Positions 32,254-43,985 of a DNA stretch of 64,000 bases are shown here, one piece after another. The stretch's first letter is position 1. The number at the start of each line of letters is the position of its first letter. This stretch comes from Ceratotherium simum simum (lineage: Eukaryota > Chordata > Mammalia > Perissodactyla > Rhinocerotidae). The notes under the pieces are model-generated. The model searched no databases. It was given only the letters and a program-made list of their open reading frames with translations, and had not been told where the DNA came from. The stretch covers positions 13,924,927 through 13,988,926 of the forward strand of contig NW_004454170.1 of NCBI RefSeq assembly GCF_000283155.1, written 5' to 3'. The position numbers were made by a program, and so were the translations under genes.

Positions 32254-34256
32254 GTAAGAACATTAAAATAGTCAATGGATTATCTAGAATTTTACTGAAA
32301 GTTGGGCAGATGGGGTGCTTGCCACTGAAACATTATGCATCCATATTTGGCCTCAGCTTTCACTGCTGTTAATAGCAGTTTCTAAGATAAATTGAGCTTT
32401 CTAGAAAAATAAATCCAGTGTTAGAAATCATAATTTGTACCAGACTCAGAAAAAAGATCCTTGCTCAAAAAACGCAGTTGAAATGGTATTCTCGCCAGAA
32501 GCTATATACCATCCTGCAATTTATTTCCTTTTTAGTGGAAGAAAGGACTTCAAAGCTATAAGTATATACATATGCTACACGTGTGTAGCCTCTGAACCAA
32601 CTTCCACATGATACAATTAGCAAGTCTATCATTTATATTAGTAGATAATATAAAAATGAGGAGATGAGATTGAGAGATGGCATAAATTGTGCTAGAAAAG
32701 ACTAGTAAGGACTGGAAGATAAAGCTTTCTAAAATACAGATGTGATCAGTAACTCTCCATCACCTTTAAGATAAAATCCAAGTTTCTTTACATGTCCTGC
32801 AAGTCCCTGCATGATCCCACCCTTTGAAAACTAACAAATCAATATGCATTTTAAGTACTCATTTCAAAAGCAAAGAAGGGCATGTGAAAGCATAATATGA
32901 CAAAGAAAGCACTTCTCTGAGAGATGCAAGGGGTAATGTTCTAGTGTCCATTTTGCCACTAGCCTTGTACAAGTTACTTTTTGTCACCTGTGAAATTGTG
33001 AGAGAAACTACCTGATAGCTGAAATCAATAGTGATGCTAACCATTCATTCACTTAAATTTCTACTTCATTGTCAGAATTGCTAAGCGTGTCAACAAAGCT
33101 GATTGGTCTGTTTCACATCTTATTCTTTCTTTTATGAATTGTGTGATAGATTGACATAAATTTAAGAAGCAATCGCTGATAGTTTGAACATTAGTATCTT
33201 TTTAAAGTGGAACCAGGACTTGTTGGTAGTGGAAAGCAAGCAGTGAAACTCCATGCTCTCTTTTATTTTATCAGAATGTAAAAGTTTTTAAAACTTCAAG
33301 TTTAGTACTTTGCCCATCTGTTTCTTTGAACATTCATTTGAGAAAAATTCTTTAAATTTCAATTGGTTTGCAAAAAGACTGTTTTGATAATATATCACAT
33401 TGAACCAATTTAAGTTTGTGCCAGTTGTAAATCTGAGGAAACCCTCCTTGTAGCTGCTCATCAGAGGATATTTTTGCTATCTTTCACAGTGATATTAAGA
33501 GTTTTTTAGTATGTGAGTTCTCCCAAAGGCTTTTTCAAAATAAGCATGTTTCTACATAGACTTTTAAAAGAAATCCCATAAAAGCAAAGATAGCACATCA
33601 GCAGCTGCTTAGAAAAGAAAAAAAAAAAAAACACCCTCACAACTGGTCTATAAAGATTTCTTCTGGAAGCCTATACTGCTTAAATAAAATTCTAAAATTA
33701 AGTATCAAGGTTTCAATACTACTACACAAATTAGTAGACTATAAAATACTTACACAAATATAAAGTGACTGGCCCAGAATATGTTATCACTATTTTGCCA
33801 CCAGCTACTCTAAATTTTATCCAAAGCAATCCAGTCCCCAGACATCAAGTTTAATCCTAAGAGGATGCACTTTTATGCATTTCTAAAATCTGAATCCTGC
33901 CAGAAACCAGCTTCTTGGGAGTCCCTTCACGGCTTCCTGCCTGACACCTCCCCAACCTGCCACGCTTCCTTCAGCTGAAAACCTGCATTCACGGAAGAGC
34001 CCCAGGGGCTGCTCGCCACATATGGAGGCACCCAGGCAAAATTCTGAGACTTGAACAGTGACATTCCAATTCACAGTCCACATTGTCAAGGAACTGGTGA
34101 CAATTTTCAAGTGTGTGGTAGAGCTGTGTTCTGGTGAAAAAGAGACCAATTTCAAGTGTAATAATTAGGATGTGCACTCTTTTGGGAAAAGAGCATTAGT
34201 CAATCTCACCATCACCCAAATAGGTGCTGCAGAACCTAGAGAAGTTTGTGTCATGT
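32254..34256. other. Unannotated, L2-like scrap
   Basis: An L2-like fragment may lie at 32740-32835 ('aagataaaatccaagtttctttacatgtcctgcaagtccctgcatgatcccaccc'). An A-run is at 33617-33631. No gene seen. 33880-34256 is more GC-rich and could be an old LTR that continues beyond the next SINE. Confidence 0.4.
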
Positions 34257-34502
34257 AAGAGTGACTGACAGAGGGCCGGCCCTGTGGCTTGGTGGTTAAG
34301 TGTGCGCGCTGCAATGCTGGTGGCCCGGGGTTCGGATCCCGGGTGCGCATTGAGGCACCACTTCTCCGTCCATCCTGAGGCCGAGTCCCACATACAGCAA
34401 CTAGAAGGATGTGCAGCTATGACATACAACTATCTACTGGGGCTTTGGGGGGAAAAAATAAAAAATAAATAAAATCTTTAAAAAAAAAAAAAAAAGAGTG
34501 AC
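34257..34502 (+). mobile_element. ERE SINE, full length, 9-bp TSD
   Basis: Long form. Head gggccggccc near 34273, A box TGGCTTGGTGG (34285-34295), intact B box GGTTCGGATCC (34329-34339), and the 'acatacagcaactagaagg' block. It ends directly in 'aataaataaaatcttt' plus a 15-base A-run, without the extra 'gttagctca' blocks. TSD aagagtgac (34257-34265 and 34494-34502). One of the two best-preserved Pol III promoters in the window. Confidence 0.95.
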
Positions 34503-34920
34503 AGAGAAAAGACATTACTACATAATCGCCTCTCTGCTCCCATGGAGCTGAAGGGACCTCATCTGGCCTGATGGGCTCAGGGGAAAACTGGAGAGGCCCG
34601 AAGCCCATCTGGATTTATATCAGAGGACAGGAAAAGATAATAAATGAGGAAAGGATAAAAGGTGAAGGATTCAAGACAGCCTGCGTGAACTGAGTTCATG
34701 AGAGAGATTTAGCAGGAGAGAGACTTGGGAGAGAAAATTTGAAGAGGTTCACCAAGCTAAGGATGAGATCTCTTCCTGAAATTTTCTTGGGACATTGCAA
34801 TAAACGTTTAGTTTCCCTTTAATTAATTTTCATTGTCGGATTGGTGTTGTTTTGAATGTGATACCATCTGCAAAGGATCTATTGGTGCCTCAGGCATAAC
34901 CGGACATCACAACCTTTACA
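34503..34920 (+). mobile_element. Possible ERV LTR 3' part
   Basis: 'ttgcaataaacgtttagtttccc' supplies a poly(A) signal, and 'attggtgcctcaggcataaccgg' (34884 onward) resembles the TGGTGCC-type primer-binding region that follows an LTR. The family is not recognised and no retroviral protein frame follows. Could be coincidence. Confidence 0.25.
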
Positions 34921-35060
34921 AAATGCAAATCTGGTCTTCACTCCCCTCCTGAAAGTCCTCCAAAAGTTTCTAATCACCCTGCTTAGTGCTACATGATCTG
35001 GCCCCTTTTTTGATTCAGTCACATCTCCTATCATCATCCAAATTCTATGCTCCAGCCAGA
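34921..35060 (+). mobile_element. L2-like LINE fragment
   Basis: 'tgaaagtcctccaaaagtttctaatcaccctgcttagtgctacatgatctggccc' matches a recurrent L2 3'-region motif. Confidence 0.5.
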
Positions 35061-35079
35061 TATAAAATGGATAGTTCCC

Positions 35080-35850
35080 AAAATGTACTGTTGTACTATT
35101 GTGATTTATAATAAGAAATTTATATATTTGGTCCTTGTCCCCATTCCTAAACCCTTGGAATTTCCTAAGTGATAAGAGAGGTTAAGGTATCTTGTTATAT
35201 TAAGGAGATGTCTTTTGGAAAGCACATAAGGATGGGGCTGGTTGCCGGGGGAACCAAGGATGGGATTAAAGGGTTGGAACTTTTAGTCCCACCTCCAGGG
35301 AGGGGAGAGGGGCTGGAGATTAAGTTCAATCACCAATGGCCAATGATGTAATCAATCATGCCGACGTAATGAAGCCTTCATAAAAACCTAAAAGGACGGC
35401 TTCAGAGAGCTTCCAGGTTGGTGAACACTTGGAGATGCAGGGAGAGTTGCACGCTCAGAGATCCTGGAAGCTCCATGCCCCTTCCCACGGAACTTGCCCT
35501 GTGCATCTCTTTCATCTAGCTGTTCCTGAATTATATCCTTTTATAGTAAACCAGTAATCTAGTAAGTAGAATATTTCTATAAGTTCTGTGAGCCACTTGA
35601 GCAAATTAATTGAACCCAAGGTGTTGTGGAAACTTCTGATCTATAGCCAGTTGATGAGAAGCCAGGTGACAACCTGGACTTGCAACTGGTGTCTGAAGTG
35701 GGACAGCAGTCTTGTGGGACCGAGTCCTTATCCTGTGGGATCTGATGCTATCTCCAGATAGGTAGTGGCAGAGTTGAGTTGACTTGTAGGATACCTAGCT
35801 GGTGTGGGAGAATTGCTTTGTGGTGTGAAAGAAACACACACATTGGAACT
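35080..35850 (+). mobile_element. ERV-class solo LTR
   Basis: Colinear with a known mammalian LTR. 'ttgttatattaaggagatgtcttttggaaagcacat' is followed by 'cacctccagggagggg' and 'caatcaccaatggccaatgatgtaatcaatcatgc'. A TATA-like 'cataaaaacctaaaaggacgg' lies near 35380. 'ttttatagtaaaccagtaatctagtaagtag' precedes the end 'ggatacctagctggtgtgggagaattgc'. I recognise the LTR but not its exact name (ERVL-like). No internal genes flank it. Ends approximate. Confidence 0.75.
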
Positions 35851-35921
35851 GCAATCTCACAGGTCTTCAGACCTTCATACTCAATTTCACTCCCTCAGCT
35901 TGAAATGACCCTCTACCCTGT

Positions 35922-36105
35922 TCTTTCGTTCATCCACCTCGACAACAAGTATTTGTTGAGCACCTGTCATGTGTTAAGCACTGTTCTAGGCACTGAGTGA
36001 CCAAAACAGTGAACAACACCTACAACAACAATAGTGAAACAGTGAACAGAACACAAAAATAGCGCCTGCCTTCATAGGTCATACATTCCCTTGGATAATT
36101 CTTAA
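35922..36105 (-). mobile_element. L2 LINE 3' end
   Basis: 'gttcatccacctcgacaacaagtatttgttgagcacctgtcatgtgttaagcactgttctaggcactgagtg' is the reverse of the L2 3' end. Confidence 0.85.
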
Positions 36106-36309
36106 TGCCATTCATAACACACTCCAATACCAATGAAACACAGCATGTAGACCTCCTTTGAATCTTGTTTCAAGCATACCATCTTAAAAAATATCATGAG
36201 ACAGATGACATTTGAATTTGACTGGATATTAGAAAATATTAAGAAATTATTATTAATTTTTAGGTGAGATAATAGTATTGTGGTTATGATTTTCTAATAA
36301 AAACAAGAA

Positions 36310-36520
36310 TCTTTATCTTTTAGAGATGCATACTGAAATATTTATGGATAAAATAATATGAGGTTTGGAATTGGATTCAAAATAGTCTAATGAGGGGTTG
36401 GAGGGAGTGAGGAGAGAATAGATGAAACAAACCTAGCCATTTGTGGATAATTGTTAAATGGTCTCTCTACTTTTGTATATATTTGAAAATTTCCATAATA
36501 CAAAGTTTAAAAAAGGAAGA
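36310..36520 (+). mobile_element. L1 LINE 3' end (old)
   Basis: 'gtggataattgttaaatggtctctctacttttgtatatatttgaaaatttccataatacaaagttt' matches the 3' terminus of L1M-type elements, ending in A-rich sequence. Confidence 0.7.
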
Positions 36521-36906
36521 AAAAAGTAAAGATGAGTTGAACTTCCTGCCGTCCACCAAGCCTTCCCTAGAGCCCCAATCCCAGCTCTACTCCTGAAACC
36601 CCAGGGCCCCTCTTGCTCTCCTAGCCCCTCAGCTCATCCCATCATTACACCATTTCATGACTGTCTACATCGTCCCCATGAGAAATTAGCCACTTAAGGG
36701 CAAAAACTGTGTCTTTCTAATCACTCTTTCATCAGCTCCGGTCACAGTGCCCGGCAGAAAAAATAGACACTGGGCATCATCTCTGCAAAAGAAAAACCAA
36801 AGCCTATAAAAATCAGATTTCAATGAATGTGACATTGGTTTCAAGGGAACAGAAACCGGGTAGCTTTCTTCTGTGCTACGTAAAATGACCTGGCAGATAT
36901 GATTCC

Positions 36907-36972
36907 ATTCGCTCAACACATATTTATTGAGTCCTCCATTGTGTGGAAGACACTGTGCTGGGACCATATACT
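36907..36972 (-). mobile_element. L2 LINE tail
   Basis: 'attcgctcaacacatatttattgagtcctccattgtgtggaagacactgtgctggg', reverse L2 3' end. Inside the 124-codon frame at 36686-37060, which I do not regard as a gene. Confidence 0.75.
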
Positions 36973-37119
36973 CCCTGTTAATGATTGTCTTCCTTCTTTG
37001 GGGTCTCCATGAAAGACTGGGGGACGATGCAGGGGTGCCCGTGCACATGTGCATGCACACACGCAGTTCTTTTCTTTTCTTTTTTTTCTTAATGATTCAA
37101 TTTTATTTATTTAAAAAAA

Positions 37120-37414
37120 TTTTTTTTTTTTTGTGAGGAAGATCAGCCCTGAGCTAACATCCATGCTTATCCTCCTCTTTTTGCTGAGGAAGACCGGCTC
37201 TGAGCTAACGTCTATTGCCAATCCTCCTCCTTTTTTTCCCCAAAGCCCCAGTAGATAGTTGTATGTCATAGTTGCACATCCTTCTAGTTGCTGTATGTGG
37301 GACGCGGCCTCAGCATGGCCGGACAAGCCGTGTTTCGGTGCGCACCCAGGATCCGAACCCGGGCCGCCAGTAGCGGAGTGCGCGTACTTAACCGCTAAGC
37401 CACGGGGCCGGCCC
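37120..37414 (-). mobile_element. ERE SINE, full length
   Basis: Reverse long-form ERE: T-run tail (37121-37132), two 'gagctaac' blocks, 'ccttctagttgctgtatgtgggacgcgg', B box-like 'ggatccgaaccc' and a complete head 'ccacggggccggccc' (to 37414). Flanks share only taatg and AT-rich sequence, so the target duplication is uncertain. Confidence 0.93.
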
Positions 37415-38669
37415 TAATGTAAGATTCTTTATTTAAAACGATTTTTAGACCTCTTTAATAAAAATTAAGTTAGCTGAGAATAGAAACAACTCTGGTTTTT
37501 CCCCTGGGGTTTATTTTCTTCCTAAAATAATTAAAAGACTATATATGCATATTATTTATTTTACTAATAATATGAAACTTGGTGAGTCCTGACAGGTTTC
37601 AGTAAGTAGTGGGTGATATGAGTCTCGACTCAATCCCACGGTAAGTACAAATAATAAAATCAATTTCATGATAAAGACAGATAATACACTCCAGTGCTGA
37701 GATATTCCTCTCTTCTAGGGAGATTACTTACCTTGATTTGAGTAAAACTACATCATATGCCAAGAAAAATTCACGTCAAATGAAGCGTACTTTCAAAGGA
37801 TATACAGTTAACTCAGTTTACTCTTTCACTGTATCTTTGAACTTAACTTTGTTAAGTGTTTGAGGCACGTCAAAATTTCAGAACCTGTGAAAATCTTGCT
37901 CAGTGATGGCACAGTCTGACAGCTAGAGATATCCTCCAACACATTTAATTCTATCAATTCTAAGATAAAATATACTTTGCAAGAGCAATTAACAATCCAC
38001 AGGGTGTTACAAAACAGAAACCAGGATCACTGTTGCAAATTCTCCACTGCACCTGTACTAAGGAGGGCCAATGTACCACGATCTTTACCATCACAGGATC
38101 ACACAGGGCACATACCTGAAAGAAGCTGAACACATTCTTACTGAGTGGACAAGTGAATGAATCTCATAAGTTTAGACTAATGAAACTGGGTCAAATATTA
38201 AAAGCTTATGTTATAGAAGAATATACATATATATGGTTATTATTCTAAAAATATATTAAAATCAAAAATTGTATCTTGCTGAGTTTAGCGAAACTCCTTT
38301 AGTGATAGGCCAACTATCATTTTGACCAACGATCTGAATGTAAATAATATTTTTAAATATTCAAGTACGTGTTTAAGTATATTTATTTGTTTAAGTATAT
38401 TTTAAACCTAAATATAAATTACTTAAATTACCACTGTAAACAGTAGTAGTAGTAATGTCCATTATCTATGAAACGATATTTTATTAAACCAAGAGAAATA
38501 CCTACCTATTCCTCACTTTCAATGTTCTCTAATATGGGGGATGGCACGCAGTTGCTGACACCAAAAACCTGGCTTAAACTCTGTTTTGGACTCTCCCTTC
38601 CTCCTAGCCCCATCCACCTCATTACCAAAGTGCATTGTGCCTATGATTTAACCATCTTTTCCTCTTGTC
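37415..38669. other. AT-rich, no gene seen
   Basis: Unique AT-rich DNA with short TA-rich repeats (38220-38430). No recognised element. Confidence 0.5.
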
Positions 38670-38805
38670 TGCCTGAAAAACTCCCATTTTTCCTTCACAA
38701 TTCACAATTCTGTGTAGCCTAACCTGACTTTCCCAGACAGAGTAAGGCCTTCCTAACATCTGCTACACCTTAGTCATATTTCTATTATAGCATATTATTA
38801 TATTA
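38670..38805 (+). mobile_element. L2-like LINE fragment
   Basis: 'agcctaacctgactttcccagacagagtaaggccttcctaacatctgctacacctta' resembles the L2 3'-region pattern. Modest certainty. Confidence 0.45.
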
Positions 38806-39390
38806 TGACATTATCATTGCCCCCTTATAAATGGGGTGGATCAGAGCCAATTCGGGCTAGATAAGACTTAGGGGGCAAACCTAAGCCAACATCCACAAGA
38901 GGGAGCCATAAATCAGGAATCAGAGATCAGAAACAAGCCCTAGAATCAAGGGATCAGATTAAAATGCTACCTGGAAGATGGAGCTAAGATGTGGGAAATG
39001 GAGAAAGGATAGAAATGAGAGAAGGTTAGCAAAAGGAAGAGGGTCCTGAATGATTGCCACAAACATTGGTGGGTCAGCAGAGGCTAACAGTTACCCGAGA
39101 GAGTTATGGAACATGAGGAATATTAAGCTGTTCGACAGAGCCAAGTCAAGGCAATCAGTCAGGTATTTTCTGTTTATGTACCAGATGAGTGGTAAGCTAT
39201 TGGGAGGGTAGAGGTTTGACCTCCTCTCTTGGGTAAGGAGAAACCAGAGCCTTGGTTCAGCTGGGATTTCAGAGCTGAGGATGTGAATGAATCTGTGGGT
39301 GAGCCGATTACTGCAGGATGAGAGTAGAGGGTAACTGAATCTATGGTTCAGGACCCAAGAAAAGGGTACAAGGAGCCAAGGAGGCTCCAA
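38806..39390. other. Unannotated, no gene seen
   Basis: Purine-rich unique sequence. The 118-codon minus-strand frame (39091-39447) starts in L2 and shows no recognisable domain. Confidence 0.45.
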
Positions 39391-39391
39391 A

Positions 39392-39950
39392 GAACTCATT
39401 AATTTATTCAATAAATATACATTAAATTCCCGATGTGTGCCAAGCACTGTGCCAGTATCTTAGTCAGCTCAGGCTGCCATAACAAAATACCATAGACTGG
39501 GTGGTTTAAACAATAGGAATTCATTTCTCACAGTGCTGGAGACTGGAAGTCCAAGATCAAGGTGCCAGCAGGGTCATTGTGTGGTGAGAACTCTCTCCTT
39601 AGGTTGCAGATGTCCACATTCTCACTGTGTCCTCACACGGTCTTTTTTCAGTGCCTGCAGGTGGAGAGAGAGAGAGAAACTAAGATCTCTGGTATCTGTT
39701 TCTATAAGGGCACTAATTCCATCCTGAGGGCCCCACCCACATGACCTCATCTAAACTATTTACCTTCCAAAGGTCCCATCCCCAAATACCATCACATTGT
39801 GGGTTAGGGCTTCAACATATGAAATTTGGGGGACACAATTCAGTCCATAGCAGCCAGGGTGCTGTGACATTCATGGTGGAGGAGATCCTTTGCAAGTACA
39901 AGTGGGAGAATGTTCCAGAGGGAAAAACAGAATTTTAAGGAGAATGTATT
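39392..39950 (-). mobile_element. L2 LINE split by an LTR
   Basis: Left part 'attaatttattcaataaatatacattaaattcccgatgtgtgccaagcactgtgccag' (to 39455) joins 'ggtgctgtgacattc' after the LTR to give a continuous reverse L2. The break coincides with the LTR insertion at 39456-39852. Confidence 0.75.
39451..39857 (-). mobile_element. MaLR solo LTR, 5-bp TSD
   Basis: LTR 39456-39852 on the minus strand. Plus-strand text begins 'tatcttagtcagctcaggctgccataacaaaataccatagactggg' and ends 'aatttgggggacacaattcagtccatagca', the reverse of an MLT1A/MST-type LTR. TSD gccag (39451-39455 and 39853-39857). Overlapping frames at 39533-39938 are LTR sequence. Confidence 0.93.
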
Positions 39951-41584
39951 TCAGGGGTTGCTAATCTAGTCATCAAGTTTAAGGAAATGGTGGAAGACAA
40001 CAATGGGACTCAAATCAGGGTCAGGAGCAGTGCGTCAGTGAGCTGATAAGAAGAGCCAGTGGAGTTCAGGACACCAGCCTGGGAAGATGTGCAGAGGTAT
40101 CAGGCACTGGGGGTGGAGGAGTGTTTCCTTCTGGTGGCTGAGCCTGAGGGGAGCGCAGGGGGGGTCTTGAACCTGTTCAGAAAGGAGGGAAAGGGTCTTA
40201 GACACGAGTGCCCCTCCAGGCTGTAGCACACGCAGCAGTCCCTAAACATTTGTTGAGTAACTTAATGAATATAACTGTCCTGCTTTTAACATTGATTTAA
40301 TTAGTCTGATCCATGAGGAGTACTTTTTTAAACCAATAATTCTTATAAACGTCTGTCCTAATTGCCCAGTTGATAGGTAATCCAGCTCCTTTTCTTCTTT
40401 CAATTGCCCTATTTTCCCACACGTTCCTCCTGACTCTGCCTGAACCTGAAGAGCTTTTTGAGTCGTATGAACCAAAGAAGAGAGAGGGAATGAAGCTGAG
40501 CAACCAAGTTGGATACTTCTGGGGAATTCACAGCAAAAGAATTGCAGAAACAACTGATTCTTTGTGACTGTCGTTTGGCTATGTAATCCTTCTCTCTGTA
40601 CCATGAGCATAGTAAAACTTGACTATCCATCATTTCATTTTGCCAGTGGAGACAGTACCTAAGTGGTTTACAGTTCACAGCTCAATAAATGCTATTGGGG
40701 TTCTTGCTGAAGCCTAGTTAGGATGTTATGTAATAGAGGAAGAAGTCTAGAGGGACAGCAAGGCCACTTGATGCTTTGCAGCACGTAGTATCTTCCCACT
40801 GATTGCCTTGCCAGTGTGGGTGTGTGCACGTGGTCCTTCCCGGAGCTGCTTCCACTGGGCTCCTGGAGCTGCCTCCTCTGTTCTTGGCTGTGTTGCTGGG
40901 AACCCAGATTCTCCTCACCAGGAGGAAGTTCAGTCAGGGTCAAGGCGGCTTGTTTTCTCATCCCCGTCAATGGATTTACTCTATAAACTGATTTGTCCTG
41001 CCAAATGTAGGGAAATCCTCATTTGTCTTTTCACATTTGAGCTTCCCTAACGCAAACACTCTCTCAGGAGTCATGATGAAGTCGCAAACTTATTTCACGC
41101 ACATTTTTTTTGTTTTTTCCTGGAATGATGATGAGATCGAGGCCTGTATCTATGAAACAGTGTGTGAGAATTTCTTAAAGTATAAGGTGTTTGTCAGGAT
41201 TGATGGTAGTGGTTTGAAGTTATTTCACTCCTTTTCAGTTTTGTTATTCTCTAAGGATTTTAATTGTGTTGCCTGAAACTTCATCACAAAAATGCCTTAG
41301 TGATAAAACTTTCCAAAGAGCAAAATGTTAGAAAGCCCCAGTTCATGATCTAGCCTGTGTCTAGTAATATTCAGCTCCTCAAATTTTCAGGATTATTAAA
41401 AACAAGCCTTCCTAAACTTGCTCAGACCGTTGAAAGGATACCATATATTATTTCAAGTGCGAAAGTATTAGATCTCAAAGGAGCTATGATCAGAAAAATA
41501 GTATCTAGAGAAAAACTAGCCCTAAAAATCATAGAATTTTTAAATAATAGAGTGAAAATGTCCTTAAAGATCAGTGAAATAGTC
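39951..41584. other. Unannotated, no gene seen
   Basis: GC-richer than average up to about 41000, with many overlapping frames of 60-122 codons on both strands (40035-41050). No homology recognised, and the frames overlap each other in ways real genes do not. Confidence 0.4.
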
Positions 41585-41735
41585 AATACAGTCCTGTCAC
41601 TTTGCAGATGAGGAAGCTAAGGCCACTCAGATGACATGATTTGCACATGGTGACAAAATGCATGGGTGGAAAACCAGGAAAAGAATACAGGTCTTCTATT
41701 CCTCAAAGTCCAAGGCTGTACTACAGAAAGTTCTA
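41585..41735 (-). mobile_element. MIR SINE
   Basis: 'tttgcagatgaggaagctaaggccactcagatgacatgatttgcacatggtgac...aggtcttctattcctcaaagtccaaggctgt', reverse MIR. Confidence 0.8.
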
Positions 41736-41890
41736 GTCCACTGCACATCCTCCCTTCCAAAACCGCACATTTAGAAATACACGTTTTGTATTAAAATTCC
41801 AAACTAGTATGCAGTTTGAAGGATATGTCCCCATGTATTTCCTTAAATGTTTCCAAACAGCTTTCTCTTTTTCAGTTTATTGAATTGCCT

Positions 41891-42140
41891 TTGGCCTTTA
41901 TTCTTTTTTTTTTATTATTATTGATGTTTTAATGGTTTCTAACATTGTGAAATTTTGGGTTGTACATTTTTGTTTGTCCATCACCATATATATGACTCCC
42001 TTCACCCCTTGTGCCCACCCCCCACCCCCACTGCCCCTGGTAACCACAGTCCAGTTTTCTCTGTCCATGTGTTGGTTTATATTCCACATATGAGTGAGAT
42101 CATACAGTGTTTGTCTTTCTCTTTCTTGGCCTTTATTCTT
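41891..42140 (-). mobile_element. L1 LINE 3' end, 15-bp TSD
   Basis: A 5'-truncated L1 of about 220 bp (41906-42125) in reverse orientation, with its A-tail as a T-run. Text such as 'cattgtgaaattttgggttgtacatttttgtttgtccatcacc' is the reverse of an L1 3' UTR. A perfect 15-bp TSD (ttggcctttattctt, 41891-41905 and 42126-42140) shows it is intact as inserted. The minus strand carries the G-rich tract typical of L1 3' UTRs (42014-42038 as C-runs). Confidence 0.93.
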
Positions 42141-43804
42141 AACTCAAAAGCTTAGCATAAAAACAAGTCTTTGGAATTTTTTAAAAGATGGAGATTTCCT
42201 TTGCATCTGAGACCTTAGAGCTTCCTCAGACCTTATTCCATCTTAGCTAGTTTGATTTTCTTTTTTTAAATTCCTTTATTTTCATTTAACTAAGAAAGTG
42301 TGTTCATCACTTACCTCCTTGCCACTTGAAATTCTTGTCTTGTTCAGTCATAAAAGTCCAAATACAATTTAACATCTAACAAGAAAAGAGGTGCAATTGG
42401 AAAACTGTGACAATCTTGCTAAATTGAGCAGTACTTAGAAAATCGTGGGAAATATGAATTCTCTGATTGTGAGCTATACACTTGCTAGCACTGAATAATA
42501 ACCACCCCCTTCTCTAACCTCTACCATCAAGGTATCTACTCCCAATGTCCTTTTGCCAAGGTAAGGTATGGTCAGCCCCTTGGAGATTTAAAGATAGCCA
42601 ATATATATCAGTTAAATTAGAAAGATGAAAGATTATTAAAGGGAAGATTTTATTTCTCCAGGCTGACTACAGTTCCAAAGAACGAATATTAAATGAAAAT
42701 TATTAAAGAATTTTAATTCAAATCTATTTAGCATTCTTGGAAAGTTCATCAAAAATAACTGCTAGCATGTCATCATCCAACAAGTTCAAAGCACTTCCTA
42801 CTTGGTGAAAAAAGAGACCTGATGTTCTGTATAATCACGCTGTCTTCAGAAGAGAAAAGACTTTGACTTTACAGAAAGTGTTTTTCTCCCCCAGGAATTA
42901 AAAGGAGGAAAAATATCCAAGTTGTCGAATGGGAAAAAATTGTTGTAATATATCAGTATCAAATTCGGCTACAAACATTATTGATATACTTTATGTCCAA
43001 AGTGGTATTATTGGAATCGCTATAATGGATGAATAATTATTTTGCAACAAACCTATGCATTTTACCAAAATACTTCCTTTATGTAACAGAAAAGTGAGCA
43101 AGTTTAAAAACAGCGACTCATGACCACCTGCTATTTCTAAAACTCCAGTGATAACGCATACCTATTATTCAAAGGTTAGTAATGCCTTCTAGATCTCTCT
43201 TTTTGTTCTCTACCTTTGTCAGCCAACTCACTTTATGGCTAAGTCCATAAAGCTTCTGAATCCTCTACAGCTCATCTCATAATGAAAGTTGACCACCTGA
43301 CATGCAGGCCTGGTTTTGTGAAAATACATTAATCCCTCCCTAAGACCGTGATAACCTGAGTCAACAGTGAACACATTAGTGAAATACAATTGCTGATTTA
43401 TGGAGTAATTCCAGTTAGCCACTGAGCATGAGGCATCTTCTAGTTCTTGCATTGTTTAAAGATCCATTCAATTTGTTTGTCAGTAAGCTGAGTGGACATA
43501 AAAGATGAGGCAATGAAATCATGAGTTGATTTGTCCATCTCTCATTATTTAAAAAAAAACAACCAAGATTAAGTCAGTTTTTGATTTAATAAGCCATGTC
43601 TAGATAGAAACTATCTTCAAACAATAAAAATTACTAAAAGGCTTTATATCAAACATTTTTATTGACCTTTGGGACAGTCTAGAGTCCTTAAAAGAAAATT
43701 AAAAGCCTCTAAGAAGGTAAAACAAATTTATACCACCACCACTTCCACCGAAGTAAAAAATATCATGCATTTTTTTCAAAACAAAATAAATTAAAGACTA
43801 GGAT
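42141..43804. other. Unannotated, no gene seen
   Basis: About 1.7 kb of AT-rich unique sequence, no repeat or gene recognised. Confidence 0.5.
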
Positions 43805-43985
43805 AGCTGATCTAGGTGAGGACCCTAGAAAGTATTTTGCCTTGGCCCCCATTTGATAGAGGGAAAAATTGAGCCACACAGGTTAACCAACTGAGAGGTA
43901 AACACAGGGCAGTGGTTAGTATGTGAATAAACTAGAAGTAGACTAAAGGTCACATGAATCTCTCTGCTCCACTCTATCCATGTAG
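43805..43985 (-). mobile_element. MIR SINE (decayed)
   Basis: 'cccatttgatagagggaaaaattgagccacacaggttaaccaactg' is consistent with the reverse MIR core. Confidence 0.55.

Noticed and set aside
36686..37060. 124-codon minus-strand frame
   Set aside because: Includes an L2 tail and a GC-rich non-coding stretch; no recognisable protein.
38891..38908. CTCF-like 'ccacaagagggagcc'
   Set aside because: Mismatch at a core G/C position; probably chance.
39091..39447. 118-codon minus-strand frame
   Set aside because: Begins in reverse L2 and shows no recognisable domain.
40242..40610. 122-codon minus-strand frame with overlapping frames on both strands
   Set aside because: Mutually overlapping frames, no domain, no codon-like signal.
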